Assembly: GCA_947247005.1 (NCBI GenBank)
Contig: OX365944.1
Span: 2,864,501-2,928,500 of the forward strand
Direction: 5' to 3'
Source: Spisula solida
Taxonomy: Eukaryota; Mollusca; Bivalvia; Venerida; Mactridae
Length of the DNA stretch: 64,000 bases
Position numbers and translations under genes: made by a program. Below are positions 48,591 through 60,890 of the stretch, in pieces (within the stretch, counting starts at the first letter, position 1; each line of letters opens with the position of its first letter). A model generated the notes under the pieces. That model was not told the DNA's origin and made no database searches. It worked only from the letters and a program-made list of their open reading frames with translations.

Positions 48591-49560
48591 ATTGATGTAA
48601 TAGAAAGCCGGACTTCACCTTTTGCAAGTTCGCTCTATAATCTATATGAAAGTTCATTTTCGACAGTTTGTAAGTTCGCAAGTTGGTAACTTCGTCACTT
48701 GTACAGTTCGCGAGTTCGTAAGTTCAATATTTCCACAATGTGAAAGTTCCGAAGTGACGAACTGTCTATTTAAAATAATACAGTTCGCAAGTTAAATACT
48801 AATAACAAAAGCCTCAATGTACCAGAGTGCCTAACCCGCCAACCTCCGAACCTGCCTAATCCAAATCCGCAAGCTAGTTTAAAGCGAAATATAAGCGCAT
48901 TATTCAGACCGCAATTGTCATTTATCCGACTCTCACCAATACACATTTTAAACCTGCTGGTATACAGAAACATTCATACAGATTCTGCACGTTTAACTCG
49001 CTAATATTAGGTACACTGTCAACTCGCGACTTACATACATATCTGCAAGTTTAACTCTACAGCGTTAATTCTCTAACGTTACTACTGCTACTGTCCAACT
49101 CTACCAACCTATAAGCTTGTACAGTTAAACTTTACCAACCTATAAGCTTGTAGAGTTAAACACTACAGACCTATAAGTTTGTCAAGTTCGTCAACACTAC
49201 AGACCTATAAGTTTGTCAAGTTCGTCGAAATGACGAATTGACGAACTATACAACCGAACATGCGAACGGCGACTCTGTTCTATTCAATTCCCATATGAAT
49301 ACCAGTGTGAACTATCTAATTTGCCATTATATAAAAATCTATGATATATTCCCGCTTGAAAAAAGGTGAGAACGTTACGGACGTCGTTGTAAACACGTAC
49401 TAATCGTTTCCACATGCTTGAATCAGGATTATTGTACGAAAAAGCGAGTTTTCTATGAACTTACGAACTAGACATTTTGGACAATTTGTACAGTTCGTAA
49501 AACTATTTTTAGACATTTTGTATAGTTCGCGCATGAACGAACTCGACAAATGCATATTCA
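48591..49560. repeat. Region rich in AGTTCG/CGAACT motifs
   Basis: Dozens of short motifs such as AAGTTCGCAAGTT, CAGTTCGCGAGTTCG, TGACGAACTGTC and GACGAATTGACGAACTA occur on both strands. A small tandem block has ACCTATAAG(C/T)TTGT starting near 49108, 49139, 49170 and 49204 (spacing 31-34 bp). No gene is visible; the 67-codon minus frame at 48770-48973 has no recognised feature. Confidence 0.75.
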
Positions 49561-49587
49561 TTAAAATTTTGTGCAAGTTGGTGATAA

Positions 49588-49728
49588 TCCAATCAAAAAC
49601 TTTGTACTGTAGCCAATCAGATTGCTCGTAAGATTGCTATACATCATCAACATCCATAGACGCTTTTCTTGTCTTCACCGTGGTTAACGGAAAAACGACT
49701 TGATTAACGAAGATCTGTTGAAGTAAGT
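49588..49728 (+). promoter_or_regulatory. Promoter-like segment: two CCAAT boxes and a first-exon donor
   Basis: ATCCAATCAAAA (near 49588) and AGCCAATCAG (near 49609) match CCAAT boxes; the second fits the NF-Y consensus well. About 110 bp downstream GTTGAAGTAAGTTC has a consensus 5' splice site (GTAAGT at 49723-49728). The order suits a TATA-less promoter with a short non-coding first exon reading to the right. The following 14 kb would then be intron. No coding exon was found to support it. Confidence 0.25.
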
Positions 49729-50470
49729 TCTTATCTTATGCATTCTATATTGTTCATGTAAGATCATCGATTTATATCTCTAGATAATTATAAATGGCTA
49801 ATTATTAGCCTGCATACTAGCGTCAAGAGTTAGGCCCTATTCATGTCTGATATGATGAAAACGAAAGTAGAATCAAATTACGTTGGTTGATTCTAAATGC
49901 TGTGTCTATTGTGAAACAAGCAGTCTGAAACATAGCGATAGTGTTGATTGCGTGTGTGTCGCTAGATGCTCAGGCTTATGCACCCGGCCTTTCCACCCCT
50001 GGACTTTCCCCATGTACATGGTAAAACCCCAGCAAATTGCCCCCGACCTATACATCACGGGTATAGTCAGGGCTATATTTCCACGTTAATTTGGCGTGAA
50101 ACAAAAGCATCGGTATTTAGGTAAAACATGGGGCAGCTAGCTAGTTCCCCGCAGTGGGAGTACATGATTTCAATTGGCTAGTGTATTACATGCAGTTATA
50201 ACTTTCATTTTTAGGTCAGGCCTCATGTACATATCTTAAGGGTGTACAAACTGGGGAACCTGCCCCCTGGAATTTTGGAATCTTATAATTTTCACATGTA
50301 TTATGGGCAAGGGGCATAACTGTGTCAAAATTGTTTTAATCGACGAAAGTCAAAATTGACCTACATATTTCATGATGTACCAATTCTCAAAGCAGGCAAT
50401 TAGAATACTGGTGAGCATGACTGAGATGTAGAGCACTATTACTTCTATTTTTTCCTTCATGTGTGACCTT
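49729..50470. other. No recognisable gene
   Basis: Moderately GC-richer than the upstream half. A 68-codon plus frame starting at a TTG (49883-50089) is rich in Cys but has no recognised domain. CCCATGTACATGG near 50010 is a short palindrome. Nothing else to report. Confidence 0.4.
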
Positions 50471-50816
50471 GACCGCTGACCCTTGTACATGTGTCTTGCA
50501 CTTGAAATGCTATCTAATCATTTTGAACATTTATGCTAATTTATTTAAAAATCGGTTCCCCACAAATAAAGAACATCTGGTGCCACCAAGCAGTAATTTG
50601 CTCATTTGTTTACCTCGATTGGTTAACAAAGTCACATGACCTTTAACCCCTAAGTGTGACCTTGACTGTAAAGCGACCCTTTTAGAACATGCACTCTGCA
50701 TGCACATCGGCTTGATGTGGTGAACATCTGTGTAAGGTTTCTATAAAATCCATCAAGGGGTTTAGGAGTTACAGAGCTCAATGGAAACAAAGTCATATGA
50801 CCTTTAACCCTAAGTG
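50470..50816. repeat. Dispersed molluscan repeat with TGACCTTTAACCC, left part
   Basis: Two successive units (CAAAGTCACATGACCTTTAACC at ~50630 and CAAAGTCATATGACCTTTAACC at ~50790). The sequence is cut by the element at 50817-52992 and resumes at 52999 (GAACTTGACCTTGAAGCGACCC). Confidence 0.8.
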
Positions 50817-50861
50817 CATGGGTGAAAGTTGAGAAATATGAAAATACTGAAAAATACGCTG

Positions 50862-50955
50862 GGGGCCAGGGGGCCGCAGGACCCCCGGTGGGTCCAGGGC
50901 AAAGCCTTGGCCAGGGGTCCAGGGGGCAGGAGGCCCCCGGAAGCTCCTTGAAAAC
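50862..50955. repeat. GC-rich palindromic block
   Basis: GGGGGCCAGGGGGCCGCAGG, ACCCCCGGTGGGTCC, CCAGGGCAAAGCCTTGG and GGGGGCAGGAGGCCCCC can form several short hairpins. Its composition contrasts sharply with the AT-rich surroundings. Confidence 0.8.
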
Positions 50956-51659
50956 AGCATTTTAAAGTACTTCTGAGAGCAAATTCTGGCACTTCTGACT
51001 TGCTGTTATAAAAAATAAAAGGCCTCCAAAAAAGCTTGTTTACATGGTGATTTTGTTTTCACTTTCAACCTAAAACCTTTGAATTACTATTTGACTTCTA
51101 CTGTGTAGAGGTTGGGGTTCTAATAGTGAACAAGTGTCTGTGCAAATTATACAAAAGTAATAGTCAAGTTAAGGTTGTACCTTGTCAAGAAGTGCAGATA
51201 ATTTGGACAAAAATGCTTGATAGTTGCCTATTCTTGTCAAATAATACAATTTGTGTATGATCTTTGTTCTTGTGTAGAGGTTGGTGTCACATTAATAGTG
51301 AACAGTATCATCCAGTAAAGTATAAATCCAGGGGTATGTGATTTTGGTTGCCAATAAACAGCTTAACCCCAGCATCATGAGGTTGCCAAAAACCGACCTA
51401 CTGCCATGTAAAATGTCTGATAATCTGATAATCTGATAATGCTCTAAAAAAACAAGTTTTTGTTGTAGATTAATTAAGTAAGTACTGTATCACTAAGGGC
51501 TATATTTGGTTTCAATTGTTCTTTGTAAATATATTTTTGTAAGCAAGACAATGACTCTGCTTCAGGTAAATCAAAATTTTCATTAAAACTTAAAAGTAAA
51601 CATGAGATGTTTGTAAAACATGCATGCCCCATGACAGCCAAATAGTCAAAATAGTAAAG

Positions 51660-51950
51660 GTCAGAGACCTTGACCTTTAACCTACTGACCTCAAAATCAA
51701 TAGGCAGCATCTACTACTGATGACCAACCTCTATGTCAAGTTTGAAGATCCTAGGGCAAAGCGTCCTTGGGTTATTGAACCGAAACCATTTGAATAGTCA
51801 GAAATGGTAAAGATCACAGTGACCTTGACCTTTGACCTACTGACATCAAAATCAATAGGGTTCGTCTACTGTTGATAACCAACCACCATGTAAAGTTTGA
51901 AGATCCTAGGGCAAAGCGTTCTTCAGTTATTAAATATACCGCCGGTAAGA
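51660..51950. repeat. Two ~160-bp units with a DR1-type motif
   Basis: Units share TGACCTTGACCTTT(A/G)ACCTACTGAC, AAAATCAATAGG and GTTTGAAGATCCTAGGGCAAAGCGT. A perfect TGACCTTTGACCT lies at 51826-51838. Confidence 0.9.
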
Positions 51951-52992
51951 AAGAAAATAAAGTTTTTGTTTAATTTCTGAATTGTGCTGTGTCCCGCGTC
52001 TTTAACCTCTTTAACTCTTCCCTGTAAATACTTGTGCGGCGCTCACACGATCTTGTAAATATAAAGTACAAGATTGTCCCAGATTGGGACCTGTACTGAA
52101 CTGGAAGAAGAAGGTCCCTGTTCAGCAAATAGGCCTTCTGAATCATGTTGACAAAATACAATTTTTCTCAAGATTCTAGGGATCTAAAGAGGATATTGTT
52201 TGGCATAATATTCCTCATATTGACATTAAATGAATTGGTTTCTTTGAATCATCATGACATGGAAGTATAAAATATCAAAATGTCTGTGAGGCCCGTGAGT
52301 GTACCTCTTTAGATTCAGAGTACTGACTGACTATTTATTATCATGCTTGTAACTGCTACAAATAACACTGTGTGTTCAACAACACCACACACACACACAT
52401 ACAATGCTGTGTGAACTTAAAGTCCCATTTATATTGTCAAGAGGCTTTTATGGAACTTATTTGCAGCAACAAAATATTACAATTTCCCGAGTTTTTGACG
52501 GAAAGAACGGCGCTGGACTTTACCTAATTTCTTTTTAATTCAACCATTCAAAGCTTTGTCACGCTCGTATCCGATTCGCCAATGTATTTCAATCGTTTCC
52601 CGATCGCCAATTGTGCCTGACATACTTTTCTCACGCGCTTAATTGCGTTTGAAAAATATGAAATTCCACTTTCGATTTGATGACAAATGTACAAACAGGT
52701 ACTTGAATACCCGAATAGCGGAAAGATCGAGTGCCGTGATTGGTTCAAAGAATTAACAGGATACATGTAGAGGTAACTTCATCGGCCAATCAGAACGGTC
52801 GTTTCATTTGTGCACTGGAAAACCAATACGGTCTAAAACAATTACGAATACCGCGGTCGCGCTAGCAAAAGTCGGCATACCCCCCCCCCCCCTCTCAAAT
52901 TTTTACGACGGATTTACGCGATTTGGAAAAACGGTCTTGGGACATGTCTAAAATACGGAAATCCGTCATAAAACGGAAAACTTTCACCCATG

Positions 52993-53190
52993 TAAGTGAG
53001 AACTTGACCTTGAAGCGACCCTTCCAGAACATGCGACGTCGTCTTGATGTGGTGAACATTTTTGTCAGGTTCCTTTAAAATCCTTCAAGGGGCTCAAGAG
53101 TTACAAAGACGAGGGGAATTGATAAGGACAGACAGACGGACGGGCAGACAGAATCTGATGTACATGGAGGCGACAACAAAATACGGTCCT
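52993..53190. repeat. Dispersed molluscan repeat, right part
   Basis: Continues the repeat interrupted at 50816 (CTTGATGTGGTGAACAT, CCTTCAAGGGGCTCAAGAG) and ends in GGACAGACAGACGGACGGGC, the (ACGG)/(ACAG) tail common in bivalve interspersed repeats. Confidence 0.8.
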
Positions 53191-55736
53191 TTGGGCTTAT
53201 CATAGTAAAAAATGAATTATATCCTGATGTTACTTTTTCAGAAGTTGGTTATCAACAGATCTAGTTCAAGATGTATTTTGGGTGAATGTATGGATTGGTT
53301 ACCAGTGTGTTACGAGTCCCAACAACTGTGAAAGAAACATTTGATAGAAGGCCGAAGTTATACCATGCCTCGAAATATAAATCTTGGGCTCTTGAACAAA
53401 GCTCCAGTCCACCGAAACATTACACTTCAGGTAAAGTTAAAGTACGCAATCACCACTTTTTAGCTCACCTTGTATGGGCCCTCAAATTCACCGTTGAGTT
53501 TTGATGATCACTCTTTGTCACAAGATGATCATTGTGACTAATCTTCATTAAGATTAAGGAGGCATAAAACTTAAGTTTGCCAAGTTCATTAGGCCAAATT
53601 ATATCGATAATGTGGTTCTAGTAAACCGACTGACCCAAATTTCGTGCCCATACAATAAACAATTCATTGGTATTTTGTAAAAAGTCAGTGCAGATCGGTG
53701 ATTTTCCAGTGTATAAAACCATAAAATGTATTTCCTACCATGTTTAAGCATGTTACCAGAACCACAATAGTGATTTGTTTTGGTCTTACAGGTATTTACC
53801 CTTAAACTTCTTGAACATAATATACTAGTACATATAGTTCAAGAAATGCGGTTCCATGAAATAACAAGTTCATAAAGTGAAAATGTTCAGCAGTTAAAGA
53901 TCAAGAACTTTTGAGTTCATGGTAGCAAGTATATATATAGCAGATATGTAAAAAGTTCTTGCTGTTCTTAATACTGTTGAAAAACAAGCTACGGCCTCGC
54001 CGCAATGCCAGGTTTTCTGAGCATTGTCCACCTAATGAGGCAGCCAAATTGGGTACGTCTCCATGCAAGCTTGCTATACCCAAAGTTTGATGAATAGGGA
54101 TCAATCTGAACTCAACTAATCGAGTAAAAAACCCTTTTTCTATTTTTAGACCTTGACCCCACTGACCCAAAATACAATTATTGAAAACCCTGGTTAATAA
54201 ATTATTATGCAATCTTTTAGAAAGTATTAATGCTTGTTTTTTCTTCAACAGAATGTGCATTTTCTTCTTCTGACAAACACTACATGTCTACTACAGTCAA
54301 CTGATGGATGACAGACCAATTGAGTGTGAATATATGAAGAAAATACCACCTGTGTTTAGAAAATTAAGGAGCACTGCCTACGAGTGCCGAACGCTCGACT
54401 TTCTCGTACTTGATAGTACCCTTGCTCATCTGTGAGTGAATATTCTAAAAGTGACGAGGGCAGATAACTCATACATATAGGTCACAGTTACCAGCCTTGT
54501 CAGTATGGACCTTGTGATGATGCGTAACTACGTTTGAGTTTCAAGTGGGTACCATTGATAGTCTATGTACTAAGTCTAAACAAGGACAGATAACTCCATA
54601 AATATAGGTCACAGAGTTACCAGCCTTGTCAGTATGGGCTCCCCTTGTGGTGATGAATAACTATGTTGAGTTTCAAGTGGATACCTTTGATAGCCTTTGA
54701 GAAAATGACTCTTACAATAAACTTAACCAGTTAATGCAGACGATCCCGTCACGACAATAGCTTTACTTTTTTTCTTCGAAAAGTCAAGCTAAATACTATG
54801 AAAAATGTTTGTTTGGAATACGAGACAGTCTATCCTATTGGGCAGTGGTAACGCATTTAGTGTCGGGTCTAGGGGTTTGCTCTGTGATCGTGTCAATCTA
54901 TAGATAAAGTGGTGTCGTGTTTTTTTCGTTTTTGAAATGAAGAAACTGGCTTCTCATTCATATAATTATGGGAATGGATACCATCCCGGATTAGACGAGT
55001 GTTATGATGACATTGCTAAATAAGTTATAAAACTTGTTTGACTGTGTATCGCAAATAAAAAATAAACCATTGATCAATTTCTTGTATTTTTCACTTTTGT
55101 ATTAGATGGTAGATTCTGATGATGAATGTAAAGCGCAAGACATATACACAAAAAAATATTTGTTTCCAGTATTCTTCCCTGGCCTACAAATTTTCTGCAG
55201 TCCTAAATGTTTCAATCCCCAACTATTTCTTTAATTTCTAAGAGTATTTGCTCTTTCTTTATGTGAAAGAAAATTGAACCATATTTACTGAACTATATTT
55301 CCTAGCTGCTAGGGTGTGTTACCGGAAACAAACCATTTTTTGTTAGACTTACAGGAGACCACATCAGACAAACATACAAGGCTAAAGAATATGTGTGATT
55401 TAGGAAGCCAAATTATACTAGATTTTTCACACAGACATGATTTTATTAACATAGCAAGAACTAACATTTTTGCTAAAGATGATTCTTTCAAATGAATTAG
55501 TTACTTGAAATCAGAAATTCTGTGAAACTTCATGAATTGAAAACTAAAATCAATGGCAACTAGAATTGCCACATGAAGACAAATATTTTAATCATGTTAC
55601 TTGAACCACACATGCTCTTTATTTGGCCAAGATACATATGATTGATGATTTATTACGGTTTGCTGCCGTTTCTCAACAATTTGGCAGTTATATACAGTGA
55701 CCCATTACCTACCACCTAACCAGGTTCTTTGGACTG
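53191..55736. other. Intergenic or intronic DNA, no gene recognised
   Basis: A tandem pair (about 54455-54690) shares AGATAACTC(C)ATA(A)ATATAGGTCACAG and CCAGCCTTGTCAGTATGG, spaced ~128 bp. The 119-codon minus frame at 53901-54260 includes LGIASLHGDVPNLAASLGG, but neighbouring residues are low-complexity and I cannot identify it. The remainder shows no feature I can support. Confidence 0.45.
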
Positions 55737-55738
55737 TA

Positions 55739-56070
55739 CGAGGGATGATCAATAAATTCGAGAACTTTACATCTAACAATTTTGTTTTGACAGCAAAGCA
55801 TCATTCAGTCTAAGATATCGCCAACCAAATGCACTTATAACATCTTTTTATTTATGCAAGGGGCGTGTGACATTGGTCATCATGTGACGTCATTCCAAGC
55901 ACCACCATTAGAGCAGCAAGTACCCGCGCGCTTCACCTTGGTCACAATATAATTAAATAATTAAAAGGCTAGATAATTGACAGATCTACATTTCCTGGTA
56001 ATTTAATTGTTCTAGAATCAATATTTAAAAGGTTAGAAGGGAAGTTCTCGAATATATTGATCACCCCTCA
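55739..56070. mobile_element. Mariner-type MITE (332 bp)
   Basis: CGAGGGATGATCAATAAATT and the complement of AATATATTGATCACCCCTCA form ~28-bp imperfect inverted ends (continuing CGAGAACTT) flanked by TA (55737-55738, 56071-56072). The GAGGG(G/A)TGATCAATAA(A/G)TTCG type is common to mariner families. It contains TGACGTCA at 55885-55892 and ATTGG at 55873, a CRE/CCAAT pairing. Confidence 0.85.
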
Positions 56071-56072
56071 TA

Positions 56073-56680
56073 TTCAACCAGTACATATTTATCCATCCAC
56101 AAGATACGAGCAACTTCTCCACATGTGGAGGAAAATCAACATCATTGAAGAGAATTACTTGCCACAAGCGGGAATCAAACCTGAATGGCCATGTTACAAA
56201 TCTTTCACACCAAGCACTAGATCACAGACACGACTACACATTTTATCATGCAATTTCCAAGGTAACTGCCTGATAACACATGACCTGAGAACATCATGTC
56301 AATATGCTGATAGTAGCCTGAGAACACTATTTCTGTTCTTAATCTAAGGGGACAACTGCTTTATTCTTTAGGGTTTAGTAAAAAAAATACAAGAATTTCA
56401 TTCATACAGATTATCACCACTTTAATTGAGACAGTTTTTGCACATCTGGGTTCCAGGTACCCAACCCTAATTTCTACAAGTAATCAACATTGCAATCAGA
56501 TCAACACAAAATCTTCATTAAGTGTACACTGATCTTGAACAGCCAAGGTGGCCCTTTGCATTGGATGGCTGCTAAAGACAGGTTAGACTATTCCATTAAT
56601 AGAGAACAAAGTCTACACTTTGAAAAGGTTACTGTTCTCAACACTTACAAAGGATAACAAGACTGCGTTCAATAAACGCT
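56073..56680. other. No gene; possible degenerate SINE (minus) near 56170-56240
   Basis: The minus strand contains AGGTTTGATTCCCGC (near 56175-56190), which resembles a pol III B box, and upstream on the same strand CTAGTGCTTGGTGTG, a weak A-box candidate at tRNA-like distance. The evidence is thin. The rest shows nothing identifiable. Confidence 0.3.
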
Positions 56681-57449
56681 TATGCCCCCATGGAAGCCTT
56701 GCCCATAAAAAGCTAAGTCAATTAGGGGCCATAGTTCTATAATAATGTTGGATAGTGTTACATGGCTTTGATAATGTAAGGGGCTTATGATGGTAAACAA
56801 GTATGCCAAGTTTTAAGGCAACGCCATGATGAACATGATGTTATACGAAACTGTCAATTTGGTTTAACCAAGAATTAGACACTTAAGTCTAAGTCCAAAT
56901 TAGGTCAAGGTGAAGGTCGAAATAGTGTCAAATGAAACAGGTGTGTGGAGAGTGTTCATATACAACATCCATGCAAGTATGGAAGCTTTGTAGCAAGCCA
57001 TAAAAATGCTACAAGAAACGGTCAATTTGGGTTAACCAGGAATTTGACCCTTGAATAAGTCTAAGTCAAAATTTAGGTCAAGGTGAAGGTCAAAATGGGG
57101 TCAGGTGATACAGGCGTGTAGAGAGTGTTCATATACAACATCCATGCAAGTATGAAAGCTTTGTAGCAAGCCATATTAATGCTAGAAGAAACGGTCAATT
57201 TGGGTTAACCAAGAATTTGGCCCTTCAATAAGTCTAAGTCCAAAATAAGGTCAAGGTGAAGGTCAAAATTAGGTCAGGTGATACAGGCGTGTGGAGAGTG
57301 TTCATATATAACATCCATGCAAGTATGGAAGCTTTGTAGCAAGCCATAATAATGCTACAAGAAACTGTCAATTTGGGTTAACCCGGACGAACTGACGGAC
57401 GGACAGGTGAATCACTACATGCCTCCCCATCTATCGATAGGGGGGCATA
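56681..57449. mobile_element. Pearl-like element with three ~173-bp core units
   Basis: Begins TATGCCCCC and ends GGGGGCATA. Core units repeat CAAGTATGGAAGCTTTGTAGC at 56974, 57147 and 57320 (173-bp period), with AGGTCAAGGTGAAGGTC in each. After the core come CTGACGGACGGACAGG and a CCCCATCTATCGATAGGGG palindrome. Core array, (ACGG)n and palindromic end match the bivalve pearl architecture. Confidence 0.85.
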
Positions 57450-60400
57450 AAAATGCTACATTTGGTATGATGAGTATAGCACAGAGAATTTGACCTGATC
57501 CTGACCTTAATGCATGAATTTATTACGAGGTACTTGCTTTGAATTTATAAATTTCTGCGAACAAATTGTGCAATATCGGTCCTTTAGATTAAGATTTGTG
57601 TTAGTATTACACCTCGCGCGTCTTCGTGATACTTCCACCTTATGAAAACATACAACTGGGGTTATAAATATAGACAATAAATTAGCTGTGAAATTATGCC
57701 AATAGCAGGTTGAGTTGTGTCAAATTCTCTGCCTATAGTGTAGATTGAATACTGAATTAACCCTACATGTATATTCAAACAAGTAAGGAACATCTAATAT
57801 ACACATACATAACTTCCATTGGAGAAAATACCATATCATGAAGTTGTGAAACCCATTTGTAGAATAGTTGTTGCATAGGATACATTAATACAATGTTACT
57901 TATAACAAGAAATAACACTGAATGTGATGAATACCCCAGATACTGCAAGCATTAGAAGTATGCTGATGTGCAAAACTTAGCATAGGTTTGGTACTGATGA
58001 ATCCTTCAAAACTTTTAAGTAGAAAAACCAGACATAGTTCTTATAAGTCATACATAGTTTCATTGAAATCCAATCAATGGTTACTGAGAATTAGCGCTGA
58101 CAAATATACATAGCCCAACAAACCGACCGACCTCAGGCAATACTCAATATTGGAACACATTATGCAGCTTATCAGGAAATAATTTTCAAACAGTCCTGAC
58201 ATTCTACTTAAATTGATATTTACAGACAAAACCCATTGTGGCCTAACTCTTTGTTCATAGCCCATGGACAATATCTCTGCTGCTATTGTTCACATTTATA
58301 ACAGTATTAAACCATGTAATGCACAAATGTACAATACATTTCAAACCAACAGTCGTTTACACTTTATGACTCTAGATAAAAATATTTTAGAGAGCCATAA
58401 CTCCACTGTTAGCAATAGAATCTGCACATTCAACATCCTTTATTTTGTTATTACATTGTAGAATTGTTTTTCAAAACTTCAGCTCCAAACACACTTCTCA
58501 CAGCAGACTTCAAATATGAACATATGCATAGAAGACATACATTAATCACAGTGTATAAACGAGTCAACTTCCGGTTATCGCAATAAGGAGTACACGTTGA
58601 ATTGAAGTCTTGCAATAAGTTGTACAGTGAAAGGAAATCACAGATGTTTCAATCACAATAAGTCCTACAGGTTGAATTGTATAGTATCCCAAAAAGTTGT
58701 ACAGTGATTTGGTTTATAGACGGAGTAAATGCCTGTATTTGCATATAATCTTTTGCACCTGAAACAAAAAATATGCAATTATAACAAATGTCCAACAATG
58801 CTTGGTACAAAGCATTCATGTGAAGTTTCATTGAAATCGAGCCAGTAGTTAAGAAAAAAAGACGCAGACAAACTTTGTGACAGTAAAAATCAATATGTCT
58901 CCCCAGGAGACAAAATTAATGAGATCAAAAACATATATCATAACATACATGCAAATAAATAAAGATTGAATATTTAACACAGAAATTATCAATACATTTA
59001 TTAGTATCTGCCTGTTATGTATGTAGTCCATAGTGTACTAAATGAATGGGTTAAGGGCTTAGGTTCAAATCCAAAATCATTTCTCAGGACATAGTGTCAG
59101 TTGTTTCTTGAGGATAATTTAAGTACTGTGTTATAATAAATAAGCGCATGCAGTGTCAATAATACTCTTTTATGAAAATGCATGAAGCCAAAAAGCTTAA
59201 AGTTGTCAGATAACTGTCTTTGTCACAACATGTTCTTAGTTAACACTGATTATAAAACAGAATAGATACCTGGTTTAGAGCACACACTTGAGATGGTTGT
59301 TGAAGCTTTCTTGTCTGATGTAGTTTCCTAATTACAATGTATTCACACCAAATGATGTTTAATCCATGTGGCGTCTTAATGGTTCTACCAGATAAGCTGT
59401 AAATTATGAAGATATTTTAAACAATAATTTCAATTACTTAATTTACATTAAGCATAGTAACTTTGAAAGTACTGTTGCTATCTACAACACCACTTCTTGT
59501 GAATGTTAAAACATGTTAAAAGTCACACTATCACTTTTTATTTTTTGTTTTGTCTCAAATATTGTAAGAATGGAAGATTCTTCTTATCACATAACCTTTC
59601 ACATAGAGAAGGCTCATTACATGTGTCTTTCAAAATGATAATGTTGTGATACTAGGTATGTTTCAACCAAAATTTAGCGGTACAATGAGCTAAAAGTCTT
59701 GACGAAGTTGGAATTGGCTAACCTTCTGAGAGCAATTTCCGGCACATCTTTATGGCACAGCTAGGCTGCAGCAGGTTATGTGATAAATCAACTATGATAC
59801 GAAAAACTTATTCCACAGATTATATTTATTATTATAAACACACAATTTAAATTGTTACTGTAATATTTGTTGACCCAAAAAGTAAATTTAGAAGGTTTTT
59901 TTACCCCCAAAATACAACATATAATTCCTGACAATATGAACAACTAGGTAGGTACTTCATGTGAGGTTGCATTGAAATACAACCAATGGTTAAGGAGAAA
60001 TAGTGTGGACACAATTTGTGACACCCATCCAGAGAGACAAAATCAATTTGCCTGTCCCCCAGACACAATAATATTATACCGATATGCATTTGAAAAACAA
60101 ATATTATTACTTACTGATAAAATATTTAATATGTGGAATACCACTGTCATTGTACATCTAAAGTCTGTTTGACTATCTGTAGCTCTTAGTGTATATGAAG
60201 TAGGCCTCAACTAAAATTTGCTGTCTCTTTTCTATGACATAATGAATATGATATCATTGTCATAGAACCCTGTTTGTTACTGACATGATTCATAATTGAT
60301 GCCAACAAAGCCTGAAAGTGAAATGCAATGTATTAATTAGTATACATGTACAAACAATATACATGAGAATAGACACATAGAAATAAATGTAATCTCTAAC

Positions 60401-60510
60401 TGTATTATATGAGGCACACAATCATGTTCTGAGTAAATTTATGTTTTGATACTTAGTACTGTGTACTACTATGCATGCAGTTATCATTATTTGACTATCC
60501 ACTGAATCTG
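57450..60510. other. AT-rich DNA with repeat fragments, no gene
   Basis: Fragments of the dispersed TTTCATTGAAATCCAACCA(A/T)TGGTTA repeat occur at 58.05-58.15, 58.82-58.90 and 59.96-60.05 kb. No coding exon or RNA gene could be recognised in the remainder. Confidence 0.55.
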
Positions 60511-60890
60511 GATCAGTCATGCACAGTTTCATTGAAATCCAACCAAACAAAATCAGTGTCAAAAAAAAAGGGCCATAACTCCCTTAAAATTGATATGACT
60601 TGGTGCTGATCAGTTACTGAATGTTTTGTTAAAATCCAAATAATGATGAAAAGAAATAGTGAGGACAACATTTGTTAGGATAAAAAAACAAAGGGCAATA
60701 ACTCCCTTAAAAATAATCAGACCAAGTGTGCCGACGATGTTCACAACTCGGCTTGGTACTGATCAGTCATGCAAAGTTTGTTGAAATCCAACAATTGGTT
60801 ACTAAGAAATAGCCTGAACAAAATTTGCTGGACCAAACAACTGACCGACCTCAAGCTTGACTCCAATGTTGCCCCTGATATACTTTGTAT
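60511..60890. repeat. Dispersed molluscan repeat, two ~180-bp units
   Basis: Contains (A)GGGC(C/A)ATAACTCCCTTAAAA, TTGGT(A/G)CTGATCAGT and GTTGAAATCCAAC, matching in inverse orientation the interior of the MITE at 12.4-12.8 kb. Ends with the inverted pair CCCCTGATATACTTTGTATCAGGG. Confidence 0.88.

Larger units (their letters stand above)
50817..52992. mobile_element. Inverted-repeat element (2.2 kb) with 6-bp target duplication
   Basis: CATGGGTGAAAGTT and its complement AACTTTCACCCATG bound the insertion, and TAAGTG is present at both sides (50811-50816, 52993-52998). The interrupted repeat reads continuously if the insert is removed. The interior holds a GC-rich block (50860-50960), two ~160-bp repeats with GACCTTGACCTTTGACCTAC-type and GAAGATCCTAGGGCAAAGCG sequence (51.66-51.93 kb), a CpG-richer 3' part (52.5-52.9 kb) and a C14 run. 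No transposase was recognised. Confidence 0.8.

Noticed and set aside
53901..54260. 119-codon minus ORF as a host gene
   Set aside because: No recognised domain, no splice sites or neighbours that fit, low-complexity Lys/Leu-rich ends; kept only as a mention in the region entry.
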